A stretch of 64,000 nt of DNA, taken from assembly GCF_023556315.2 (NCBI RefSeq), contig NZ_CP116221.1:3672001-3736000 (forward strand), written 5' to 3'. Position 1 is the first letter of the stretch; every line of letters starts with the position of its first letter. Made by a program: the position numbers and the translations under genes. This document shows, in pieces, positions 10,134-18,920 of the stretch. Origin of the DNA: Psychroserpens ponticola. GTDB taxonomy: Bacteria > Bacteroidota > Bacteroidia > Flavobacteriales > Flavobacteriaceae. The notes beneath the pieces are model-generated. The model saw only the letters and a list, made by a program, of their open reading frames with translations. It did no database searches and was not told the DNA's origin.

Positions 10134-10341
10134 TGTTTTGAGGGTTATTTAGATTAATTTAATAGTGGGAAAAATTCCGGATTCAAATTAGCATTTTTCA
10201 TAAAGAAACAAGATAATTGTTAATAAGTTTGCATCATAAATAATAAAATTGCGGTTTTTCCGCATCAATTTTAACGAAAAACACTACAATTAAAAATTAC
10301 ATTAACACAAACCCTTTTATATAAGTTTTATAATTCAATAC

Positions 10342-10375
10342 AAAAAAGCCCAGATTTTTAATCTGGGCTTTTTTT
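10342..10375. terminator. Bidirectional-type terminator between the two giant peptidase genes
   Basis: A perfect 10-bp stem AGCCCAGATT/AATCTGGGCT with a TTT loop, flanked by A-run and T-run on either side. It ends the minus-strand M14 gene about 20 bases after its stop, before the next minus-strand gene. The rest of 10134-10341 is AT-rich leader with no clear promoter match. Confidence 0.8.
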
Positions 10376-10394
10376 ATTTATGTGATTTATAAAT

Positions 10395-13300
10395 TTATTT
10401 AATTATAAGCTTTTTACTTATTGTACCTAATTTATTTGTGAGCTGAACTACATAAACACCATTTGAACAGTTTGAAGCATCTATTGTATTTACTATATTA
10501 GTAGTATCTAGATTGGTTCTTATAATTTCTCTTCCTTGAATATCGTATAATACAAACGATGTATCTTTTGTTAATTGACCATTTACAATAATCTGTTTTA
10601 AATCAGAGTTGTTGTAAATTTGTATATCATTAAGGTCAGAATCAACAACAGATAACGTTTCGGGTTCAAATCTGATATAAAAACGCCCTGTTCCTAATAA
10701 ATCTGTGTTTGCTGTTAAGTTATAATCAGACGTGTTTAAAAGTATTGTTGTGTTTGTAAATATGTCTTCAAAATAAACGTCATAATTCATTTCAGAAGTT
10801 TCCATACTTATCGTCACTTGTTCCCCTTGTAAAAGATTAATCCCTACAGGAATAACAGTACTTCCATTTACATCATTGAATCCAATAGTTTGAATTGCCA
10901 TGTTTAAGTCTTGACCATCTTCAGTGAGTTCAGAGTAAATCGAAAAAGACGAAGGCTCTTCAGTAAATAATTCTGCATCATAACCAATGTTTAAACCTAA
11001 AGTAGTATTGTCCTTAAAGTAAATATCTGTATTATAGGCTCTACCTGGTTTACTCATAGTAATTACAAAATGAGCAAGATTCGTATTTCTTCCTATTATA
11101 AAATCATCTGACGTTCCAATAGTTTGCATTGAGGGGTTAAATATAACATTAGAGCCTCCATCTTTTGAAGACACAAAGAATCCTTGACCTGGTGCAATTA
11201 AACTCCCAGGATTGTTATCTGAATACGCCATATTCCAGATCGTCCATTCGGTTCCATAAGTTAAATCAGCATCATAGCCATATACTGCAACAGTATTAGG
11301 ATCTAGCTCGTTTAGATTAGCTGTTAAAAAATCTGCTAATTTTATATAAGATGTATATGGATTACCTACTAGATTCCACTTTGCAAAATCTGTTCCTGTT
11401 TTTATAATAGGTACATTTAATGATCCTGTGGTCACAACACCCTTAAATGTAAATGTACCATCATCAGTAGATGCAGCGCGATACCCCTTAGCGACATCTA
11501 AAGTTGTTGTTTCAGCACTTGAGAAAAGTCCATAATCATTCAGAGGCTTTTCGAAAGGTCCAAATAAATACAATGTTTGTCCTGAGTTTGCAAATATATT
11601 CGAGTTATTAGAAATAAAGCTTGTAAACGATTCTCCACTGACTGGTGGAGATATTAAATCATTTCCTCCTGCATTTGATGTCACATGACGATTGTACTTT
11701 ACATCTCCTGTAACAGTACCATCTACAATTAAACTTGAAAACTCATTCGAATCTGAATTTAAAATGAATTCGCCGTTATTCATAACATCTATGTTTCCTG
11801 CAATTGTTGCATTAAAGGCTTTATCAATTGTAATGGTTGCACTTGAATTAACTATTAAGTCATTTATACTAATATCTGCGCTATTAACATCATAGATGCC
11901 ATCTAATATGAGTACATTATCTGATGTTGTTGTCCCATCTGGTGCGCTTGGATCCCAAGTACCTCCAGAATACAATAATCCATCATATTTGACATTAACT
12001 GTATAATCTTCAACCTCACCATCAAAATTTTCTAGACAAGATGTTGGATTAGCATCGTACTGAGCAGAAACCCTCATTCTTGTATTACCGAAATTAAAAC
12101 TTTCAGGAATGGTAATCACTAAGGTAGGTAAGGCTCCATCTTCGACATCAGTTATATCTCCTAAATCATATTCTTCTCCTGGGTCATCAAAATCTGAATT
12201 TTGATTCCAATCAATCCATACAAAAGCATGAACCGTATAGTCTCCATCTGTATCTACCTGAACAGTGAGGTCTACATTTGTCCCTTGTGTAACATCTGTA
12301 CTTATATTTGTAAAGTCTTCATAACCTATATCTTTTGGAGAACCATCACTATTATCTATTGTTCCAAAGAGCACGCGTGTCACTCCAGTTTCATACTGTG
12401 TCGTTCCTGAAGAATCACAATAGATGCCTTGAACTATATTGACTGTTCGGGTAACCTCTACAGCTGCATTACTTGCTGCATCACTTACATTGTAGGTTAC
12501 TACATAAACACCTATAACATTTGGGTTAACAGTATCTCCTCCTATTATAATACTTGACGTAAGGTCGCCATCAACATTATCTGTTGCCGTTGCGCCTAAT
12601 TCGACATATGTTGATCCTACATTTAAATCGATTGTAGATGCGCCATTCAATGTGATTACTGGAACTTCTGTATCTGGTATTGGACCGCCTAGTCCAATAT
12701 GGTCAATAGCAATATCACTACTCCAACCATCACCTGTTATACCTGTAAATCTAAATTTCACAACTTGTCCATAGTAACCACTTAAATCGATATTTTCAAA
12801 ATTCCAAACATCACCAAGACTACCTGATTCAGTAAATATATTTACCCAATTGTCTCCATTATCTGATGTAACTTCTAAATTTAATGTTCCTACATTATCA
12901 CCTAACATGTGATAGTAAAAAGAAAAATAACCATCAGGTAAACTTGTAAGATCATAACATGGACTTGTTAAAAGTACAGTGGCATTAGCATCTAAACCAG
13001 AAGTTGATGCTTCAGTATATAAATAATTGCCACTACCAGTAATGTCATCTGAAGGACCTGTCCCTGTTGATTGAGTTCCATTTGCATCTAAAGACCAATC
13101 ACCATCATCACCTGAATTTTGTATCCAATCTCCGAGTCCAGAATCAAACGTTTCTAAATATGGATAAGACGATATCAATGTCCCAGCACATGCAACCACG
13201 CCTGTGGTTGTAAATAACTCAGAACTACTATAAGCAGAATTAAAGCTTCCACAATCGCTCCTTACTTGAAATTCGTATTGCGTTAATGCTGTTAAACCTG

Positions 13301-15047
13301 TTAATTGAAAAGTCGCAACTGCAACTGTAGTTGTTGTCCAAGAAGGCGTTCCAACTTCTCTATATCGTAAACCGTATGTCATTCCAGATATTACATCCCA
13401 ATTTAAAGTTGCTGAAGTTGTACTAACGTTCGTGGTTCCAAGTCCTGTTGGCACAGACGCTAAAGGTGCTAATTGTACGTCTGATAAAACTACTGTATTA
13501 CCATCTGTTATGGTTTGAGCAGTAACCGTTATAGGTTGGTAACATGGTGCTTCAAATAATAAATCATATGTGCCTGCTTTAATTGGTCGATAGTAATCTC
13601 CGCCTGTATCTGTATATACTTCAGAGCCATAAGCATCATGACTAACGATAGTCACTTTTACATCTTCTATTGGATTAGTTGTGTTTACATCTACAACTTC
13701 TCCCCTAAAACCATAAGTTCCTTGTGTTAGAAAGTCTAATAATGCATCTCTATTATAATACCAATAATCGACTAATGAGCTTTCAGGTAAAATTTTTACA
13801 TCAGATAATTCTATAGTGATTTCTCTGCATTGTTGATAAAAATTCATATAATCTTGACGTCCACCATAAACACGATACCATTCAGCACCATGAGTTACAC
13901 CAGGGCTTTGAGCATAATCATTATGCCAAGCTTGATTTCCAGCGTTCTCATCCCAATCATCATCATCTGTCATATATGAAGCTTTATTAGTGTAAGTAGG
14001 CGCAGAACTTCCGCCAGCATTTGCATCAGTTTGGCAATGTGTAGCATATTCTACACCAATATGCTCAAACCAATCATTGTCTGCATGAACGTGTTGAGCT
14101 GAATACGCATTATCAAAGGGGTAATTAACTAATTCTGTACCTCCATGAAAATTTGAAGATAACACAAAATCATGCGCATCTGCAAAATTCATAAATGCTA
14201 TTGTTTCAGTTTGATATGCATTTCCATCGTCATGAGGTCCTGCAACATTATCTGGATAATTTCTATTTAAATCTATATTATTCCCATTTCCTCGTCTTGA
14301 ATTTACTACCGAAGTATTTGTAGCACTATTATGATAAGTACCATCTGGATTCGCGCTTGGATTAATCCAAAGTTCTGTGTTTTCAACTAAATTTTTAACT
14401 CTAGCATGATCAGCATGTCCTGTATTACTATAAACTGTAAGAATATAATCTATTAACGATAACATCATTGGATAGCCTGCAATTTCATCACCATGCATCG
14501 AAGATGTTAGCATGAGTTTAGGTTCTTTCTCATCCATAGACACATTATCAGAAATTTTCACGAATAATAATTCTTTATCTCCTTGTCCAGTAAATCCAAT
14601 ACTACTTTTTTCTACTAAAGCAGGATAATCATCTTCAAAATCTTGCATTTGTTGTGCATATTCAGCATAAGTTGGGTAAGAGTTTACAGGAAATGTAAGT
14701 GTGGCTGCCGCTGATCTATAAGCTAAAGGTCTTACATCATATATAACAGATTCATCAACTTCATTTTCGTTTTTTGGTACATTGTAAGGGATATTACTCG
14801 TTTCAAATCTTCGAAACTGGGTTTCATTTGCCCAAGCTTTAACCATTTTAGTACTAGGATCGTAATTAATAAGAGACATATCTCTAGTTAATCTTTCTAA
14901 ATCATTACCATTTTCTATTTGAAATGTAAAGGTAAGTTCACCTTGTTTAGCTAGATAATTTTCGGCTTTTTCTTTTTCTGAATTTTGTGCGTTCACATTT
15001 AGTAAAAACATCAAAAAAGCGGCTAAAATTAGCGTGATTTTTTTCAT
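10395..15047 (-). CDS. T9SS-secreted M14 zinc carboxypeptidase, multidomain
   Basis: Secreted metallocarboxypeptidase, 1550 aa, that would trim C-terminal residues from extracellular peptides. It has a signal peptide (MKKITLILAAFLMFLLNVNAQ). The M14 catalytic domain is at about 120-435: zinc ligands His and Glu in SSMHGDEIAG (about 185), substrate-binding RRGNGNNIDLNRNYPD, the third zinc histidine in SNFHGGTELVNYPF, and the catalytic glutamate in ITIELSD. Then follow a carboxypeptidase-regulatory-like domain (about 437-526), Fn3 (526-612), MAM-like (616-786), one DUF5011 repeat (about 789-872), GEVED (872-1019), a long beta-rich region, and a T9SS sorting domain (about 1469-1550, ending SKKLIIK). 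It shares four module types with the neighbouring M12B protein, which suggests both came from one domain pool. Confidence 0.92.
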   Translation of the reverse strand: MKKITLILAAFLMFLLNVNAQNSEKEKAENYLAKQGELTFTFQIENGNDLERLTRDMSLINYDPSTKMVKAWANETQFRRFETSNIPYNVPKNENEVDESVIYDVRPLAYRSAAATLTFPVNSYPTYAEYAQQMQDFEDDYPALVEKSSIGFTGQGDKELLFVKISDNVSMDEKEPKLMLTSSMHGDEIAGYPMMLSLIDYILTVYSNTGHADHARVKNLVENTELWINPSANPDGTYHNSATNTSVVNSRRGNGNNIDLNRNYPDNVAGPHDDGNAYQTETIAFMNFADAHDFVLSSNFHGGTELVNYPFDNAYSAQHVHADNDWFEHIGVEYATHCQTDANAGGSSAPTYTNKASYMTDDDDWDENAGNQAWHNDYAQSPGVTHGAEWYRVYGGRQDYMNFYQQCREITIELSDVKILPESSLVDYWYYNRDALLDFLTQGTYGFRGEVVDVNTTNPIEDVKVTIVSHDAYGSEVYTDTGGDYYRPIKAGTYDLLFEAPCYQPITVTAQTITDGNTVVLSDVQLAPLASVPTGLGTTNVSTTSATLNWDVISGMTYGLRYREVGTPSWTTTTVAVATFQLTGLTALTQYEFQVRSDCGSFNSAYSSSELFTTTGVVACAGTLISSYPYLETFDSGLGDWIQNSGDDGDWSLDANGTQSTGTGPSDDITGSGNYLYTEASTSGLDANATVLLTSPCYDLTSLPDGYFSFYYHMLGDNVGTLNLEVTSDNGDNWVNIFTESGSLGDVWNFENIDLSGYYGQVVKFRFTGITGDGWSSDIAIDHIGLGGPIPDTEVPVITLNGASTIDLNVGSTYVELGATATDNVDGDLTSSIIIGGDTVNPNVIGVYVVTYNVSDAASNAAVEVTRTVNIVQGIYCDSSGTTQYETGVTRVLFGTIDNSDGSPKDIGYEDFTNISTDVTQGTNVDLTVQVDTDGDYTVHAFVWIDWNQNSDFDDPGEEYDLGDITDVEDGALPTLVITIPESFNFGNTRMRVSAQYDANPTSCLENFDGEVEDYTVNVKYDGLLYSGGTWDPSAPDGTTTSDNVLILDGIYDVNSADISINDLIVNSSATITIDKAFNATIAGNIDVMNNGEFILNSDSNEFSSLIVDGTVTGDVKYNRHVTSNAGGNDLISPPVSGESFTSFISNNSNIFANSGQTLYLFGPFEKPLNDYGLFSSAETTTLDVAKGYRAASTDDGTFTFKGVVTTGSLNVPIIKTGTDFAKWNLVGNPYTSYIKLADFLTANLNELDPNTVAVYGYDADLTYGTEWTIWNMAYSDNNPGSLIAPGQGFFVSSKDGGSNVIFNPSMQTIGTSDDFIIGRNTNLAHFVITMSKPGRAYNTDIYFKDNTTLGLNIGYDAELFTEEPSSFSIYSELTEDGQDLNMAIQTIGFNDVNGSTVIPVGINLLQGEQVTISMETSEMNYDVYFEDIFTNTTILLNTSDYNLTANTDLLGTGRFYIRFEPETLSVVDSDLNDIQIYNNSDLKQIIVNGQLTKDTSFVLYDIQGREIIRTNLDTTNIVNTIDASNCSNGVYVVQLTNKLGTISKKLIIK

Positions 15048-15270
15048 TTAGTTGGGATTTCGATAAATTTTGTTTAAGCTAATATATAACATCTTGATGA
15101 ATTTTTATCCGTAAAACGCTGATAAAATCGACAAAAGACATATTGCTTGAATTTTAAGCTACTTAATATCTGGTGCTTTTTCAGTTTTGGGTGTGGTAAT
15201 TCAATTTAGAACAATAAAAAAGGAATGTTTTTAATATAATTATGGTATTTAAAATTGTTTATTTTTACAT

Positions 15271-16962
15271 ATGCCAAAAACCATCTTACTGGAAGTAAAT
15301 AATCTTTCAATCTCATTTTTCAATAAAAAAAAAGAGACTGAAATCATTCATGATATTACATATCAATTAAATACCAATGAAATTCTTGGTATTGTAGGCG
15401 AATCCGGTTCTGGTAAATCGGTATCATCATTAGCTGTTTTAGGATTACTTCCAAAGAAAATTTCAAAAATCACAAACGGAACCATTAATTTTAGCGACCA
15501 AGATTTAACGACATTATCTACAAAAGAATTTCAAAAGATTAGAGGAAATGATATTGCAATGATTTTCCAAGAACCAATGAGTTCTTTAAACCCATCAATG
15601 ACATGTGGAAAACAGGTTATTGAGATTCTACTTCAGCATACCAAATTATCGAAACCTGAAGCTAAAACTGAAACCATATTGCTTTTTGAAAAAGTAAAAC
15701 TGCCATTGCCTGATCGTATCTACAAGGCCTATCCTCATGAAATTTCTGGTGGACAAAAACAACGGGTAATGATTGCCATGGCTATAGCATGTAAACCAAA
15801 GCTTTTAATTGCTGATGAACCAACAACAGCATTAGATGTAACTGTTCAAAAAGATATTATTGAACTTTTAAAACAATTACAAACAGAAGAAAACATGAGT
15901 GTTTTATTTATTTCTCATGATTTAGCTTTGGTTTCTGAAATTGCAGATCGTGTTTTAGTCATGTATCAAGGTACGATCGTTGAACAAGGAAACGTATCAG
16001 ATATATTTCATAAACCTCAACACACTTATACAAAAGCGTTACTAAGCTCAAAACCTTCAATAGAAATTCGTTTAAAACGCTTGCCAACTATAAAAGATTT
16101 TATGAATGGTAATTCTGTTTCTGAAGCAATTAGTTTATCACAACGTAAAGCTGCTCATAAAATATTATACAATTCACAACCATTATTAGAGGTCATAAAT
16201 CTTGAAAAAGAATACATCTCAAAATCAGGTTGGTTTGGTAAAACAGAGTCTTTTAAAGCAGTAAACCAAGTGAGTTTCAAGCTTTACAAAGGTGAAACAT
16301 TAGGATTAGTTGGTGAATCTGGATGTGGAAAATCTACCTTAGCAAATGCAATTCTATTACTAGATAAATCAACAGCTGGACAAATACTATATGATGGAAT
16401 TGATATTACGAAACTAAATACAAATCAAGTACGCCATCTTAGAAAAGATATTCAAATTATATTTCAGGATCCTTATGCTTCATTAAACCCTAGAGTTCCA
16501 GTAGGAAAAGCCATTATGGAACCAATGAGAGTTCATGGTATAGGAACATCAGATTCTGATAGAAAAGAAAAAGTATTAGACTTATTATTAAAAGTAGGTT
16601 TAGATGATAGTTATTTTAATCGGTATCCACATGAATTTTCTGGTGGTCAACGCCAAAGAATAGGAATTGCAAGAGCCATTGCAGTAAAACCTAAACTAAT
16701 TATTTGTGATGAGTCGGTTTCTGCTTTAGATATTTCTGTTCAAGCTCAAGTATTAAATTTACTTAATGACCTTAAAGATAATTTCGGATTTACATACATA
16801 TTCATCTCACACGATCTTGCTGTGGTGAAATATATGTCTGATCAACTAATAGTTATGAATAAAGGTCAAATTGAAGAAATGGATGATGCAGACATCATCT
16901 ACGACAGTCCAAAAAAAGAATACACCAAAAAACTTATTCATGCTATTCCAAAAGGATTATAG
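15271..16962 (+). CDS. Peptide/nickel-type ABC transporter, fused double ATP-binding protein
   Basis: Two nucleotide-binding domains in one 563-residue chain, as in YejF- or GsiA-type proteins, equal to DppD plus DppF. Domain 1 (about 1-265) has Walker A GESGSGKS (43-50), Q-loop FQEPMSSLNP, signature ISGGQKQR and Walker B LLIADEP. Domain 2 (about 305-563) has GESGCGKS (348-355), FQDPYASLNP, FSGGQRQR and IICDES. Both keep the switch histidine in FISHDLA. The linker before each domain-2 element fits the oligopeptide family C-terminal extension. No permease or binding-protein gene is adjacent, so its membrane partners must be elsewhere. Opposite orientation to both neighbours indicates its own transcription unit. 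Confidence 0.92.
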   Translation: MPKTILLEVNNLSISFFNKKKETEIIHDITYQLNTNEILGIVGESGSGKSVSSLAVLGLLPKKISKITNGTINFSDQDLTTLSTKEFQKIRGNDIAMIFQEPMSSLNPSMTCGKQVIEILLQHTKLSKPEAKTETILLFEKVKLPLPDRIYKAYPHEISGGQKQRVMIAMAIACKPKLLIADEPTTALDVTVQKDIIELLKQLQTEENMSVLFISHDLALVSEIADRVLVMYQGTIVEQGNVSDIFHKPQHTYTKALLSSKPSIEIRLKRLPTIKDFMNGNSVSEAISLSQRKAAHKILYNSQPLLEVINLEKEYISKSGWFGKTESFKAVNQVSFKLYKGETLGLVGESGCGKSTLANAILLLDKSTAGQILYDGIDITKLNTNQVRHLRKDIQIIFQDPYASLNPRVPVGKAIMEPMRVHGIGTSDSDRKEKVLDLLLKVGLDDSYFNRYPHEFSGGQRQRIGIARAIAVKPKLIICDESVSALDISVQAQVLNLLNDLKDNFGFTYIFISHDLAVVKYMSDQLIVMNKGQIEEMDDADIIYDSPKKEYTKKLIHAIPKGL

Positions 16963-17362
16963 CATGAATATTTTTTTAGTTAAGGTTAAGATATTTTTGA
17001 ATAATCTTAATGTGTTTCTAAAATTAAGTTTTACCTTATTTTCAGAATTTGTAGGTTTAAGTAAATTTGGGGCAAAAAAGTTCATAGGTTAAAGTTCATG
17101 ATAGTTTTGGGGCAAATCATAAAGTTAAGTTTATGGTAAATTTGGTTAATTATTTATTTCGATTTGGTTCTGCAATATGAAGCCTATTTTTATTTTATCA
17201 GTTAAAATACATAATTAATCGATAAAATACATTAAATTTTAACATTATATAAGTGTATTCTTACAAATATAAATGATTTCTCTTTATTGATATTAATTTT
17301 AAAACATAAAAAAACCACTAAAAAAGTGGTTTATATGATTTCTAAACTAATTGGTATCAGAT
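16963..17362. other. 400-bp AT-rich gap with a 40-bp-spaced direct repeat
   Basis: No convincing gene. The sequence TTTGGGGCAAA occurs at 17066-17076 and again at 17106-17116, exactly 40 bases apart. Both copies sit in similar surroundings (AAGTT and TTCAT or TTTAT blocks nearby). Each copy is itself a TTTG/CAAA palindrome around GGG. The role is unknown; it could be a protein-binding site or a decayed repeat. The right end holds the terminator of scoB. Confidence 0.5.
17308..17334 (-). terminator. Rho-independent terminator of the scoAB operon
   Basis: On the minus strand AAACCACT pairs with AGTGGTTT around a TTTTT loop. It is followed by a run of seven T, about 30 bases after the scoB stop. 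Confidence 0.85.
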
Positions 17363-18010
17363 TTACATTTCAGGAATATCGCCTTCAATTATTAAGGTTC
17401 CTTCAGTTGCATTTTTAATATCGTCAACTGAAACTCCTGGAGCTCGTTCTAAAAGTTTAAATCCTTTACCTGTAACTTCCATAACAGCTAAATTAGTAAC
17501 CACTTTTTTCACACATCCTACACCTGTTAAGGGTAAAGAACATGCTTTTAATAATTTAGATTGTCCAGCTCTATTGGTATGCATCATCGCTACAATAATA
17601 TTTTCTGCACTTGCGACTAGATCCATTGCTCCTCCCATGCCTTTAACCATTTTTCCTGGGATTTTCCAATTCGCAATATCTCCATTTTCTGAGACTTCCA
17701 TAGCGCCCAATATTGTTAAGTCAACATGCTTTCCTCGTATCATAGAAAAACTTAAAGCTGAATCAAAAAAACTTGCTCCAGGCATTGTAGTAATGGTTTG
17801 CTTTCCTGCATTAATAATATCTGCATCCTCTTCGCCTTCAAAAGGAAAAGGTCCCATTCCTAATACGCCATTTTCACTTTGAAACTCTACTTCAATATCT
17901 TCTCTCACATAATTAGCCACCAAAGTTGGTATACCTATACCTAAGTTAACATAATAGCCATTTTGGACTTCTTTTGCTATACGCTTTGCGATTCCGTTTT
18001 TATCCAACAT
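17363..18010 (-). CDS. scoB: 3-oxoacid CoA-transferase subunit B
   Basis: Beta subunit of succinyl-CoA:3-ketoacid CoA-transferase, 215 aa. It moves CoA between succinyl-CoA and acetoacetate, linking ketone-body or amino-acid breakdown to acetyl-CoA. The catalytic glutamate lies in SENGVLGMGP (Glu46), the ester-forming residue of the family. The glycine-rich GIGIPTLVANY near the N-terminus is also typical. It starts one base after the scoA stop, so the two subunits are clearly co-translated. Length matches the family. A terminator follows directly. Confidence 0.93.
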   Translation of the reverse strand: MLDKNGIAKRIAKEVQNGYYVNLGIGIPTLVANYVREDIEVEFQSENGVLGMGPFPFEGEEDADIINAGKQTITTMPGASFFDSALSFSMIRGKHVDLTILGAMEVSENGDIANWKIPGKMVKGMGGAMDLVASAENIIVAMMHTNRAGQSKLLKACSLPLTGVGCVKKVVTNLAVMEVTGKGFKLLERAPGVSVDDIKNATEGTLIIEGDIPEM

Positions 18011-18011
18011 A

Positions 18012-18713
18012 TTAATCTCTTTGTCTTACAGTTCTTTGTTCAATTCTTTTCTCATAATGCTCACCTTTAAAAATACGTTGAACAAAAATACCTGGTATAT
18101 GAATTTGATTTGGATCTAATTCTCCAACTGGCACTAATTCTTCAACTTCGGCTACAGTAATCTTTGCAGCACCACACATGTTTGGATTAAAATTACGTGC
18201 AGTTCCTTTAAAAATTAAGTTACCAGCTGCATCACCTTTCCAAGCTTTTATAAAACCGAAATCAGCATCAAACGCATGTTCTAACACATACATTTTTCCG
18301 TTAAACTCTCTAGTTTCTTTTCCTTCAGCAACTTCAGTTCCGTAGCCAGCTGGTGTATAAATTGCTGGAAAACCGGCTTGAGCTGCTCTACAACGTTCAG
18401 CTAAAGTCCCTTGTGGTATCAATTCAACTTCTAATTCACCAGATAGCATTTGTCTTTCAAATTCATCATTCTCACCAACATAGGATGACGTCATTTTATC
18501 TATTTGTTTGCCTTGTAGTAATAGGCCTAAACCAAAGTCATCAACACCAGCATTATTAGAAATACATTTTAGTCCTTTAACTCCGATTTGCACTAGTTTT
18601 GCTATTGCATTCTCGGGTATTCCTGATAAGCCAAATCCACCAAACATAAAGGTCATATTATCCTTGACTCCAACTAAGGCTTCGGAAACATTGGCTACTT
18701 TTTTATTAATCAT
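18012..18713 (-). CDS. scoA: 3-oxoacid CoA-transferase subunit A
   Basis: Alpha subunit partner of ScoB, 233 aa from the chosen start. The CoA-binding region [13 protein letters not shown] follows the N-terminus, and the conserved [25 protein letters not shown] block is intact in two halves. The frame is open to an ATG at 18758. The ATG at 18713 ([13 protein letters not shown]) is preferred because it gives the usual family N-terminus, whereas the extra 15 residues ([15 protein letters not shown]) look non-coding. Upstream lies a repeat-bearing spacer rather than another operon gene, so scoAB is probably a two-gene operon. Confidence 0.9.
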   Translation of the reverse strand: MINKKVANVSEALVGVKDNMTFMFGGFGLSGIPENAIAKLVQIGVKGLKCISNNAGVDDFGLGLLLQGKQIDKMTSSYVGENDEFERQMLSGELEVELIPQGTLAERCRAAQAGFPAIYTPAGYGTEVAEGKETREFNGKMYVLEHAFDADFGFIKAWKGDAAGNLIFKGTARNFNPNMCGAAKITVAEVEELVPVGELDPNQIHIPGIFVQRIFKGEHYEKRIEQRTVRQRD

Positions 18714-18770
18714 TTGTCTATATTTTAGCATTGGAAAATTACAAAATATATTTATCATTTAGAAGGAGTT

Positions 18771-18847
18771 CCGATAGTTATCGGATAACTGAATAATCTC
18801 CATTTATTATATAAAAGTGAAAGATTCTTCGCTTTGCTCTGAATGAC
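18771..18847. repeat. Dispersed intergenic repeat fragments
   Basis: CCGATA/TATCGG forms a short inverted repeat at 18771-18784. A 27-base block at 18821-18847 (starts AAGATTCTTC, ends CTCTGAATGAC) recurs at 55923-55949 with a single base change. Both copies are between genes. Confidence 0.65.
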
Positions 18848-18861
18848 AACACAATTATAAA

Positions 18862-18889
18862 AAAAGCCATTCTAAAATGAATGGCTTTT
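18862..18889 (-). terminator. Rho-independent terminator of the PBP1A operon
   Basis: An 11-bp perfect stem AAAAGCCATTC/GAATGGCTTTT with a six-base loop. Read on the minus strand, a T-run follows. It lies about 30 bases after the PBP1A stop. Confidence 0.85.
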
Positions 18890-18920
18890 GATTTTTTACA
18901 TAATAAAGAGTAGCTAATTA

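Noticed and set aside
16871-17092. 73-codon plus-strand frame after the ABC protein
   Set aside because: Two-fifths lies in another frame of the ABC gene and the rest is low-complexity and AT-rich. No start context or protein feature supports it.
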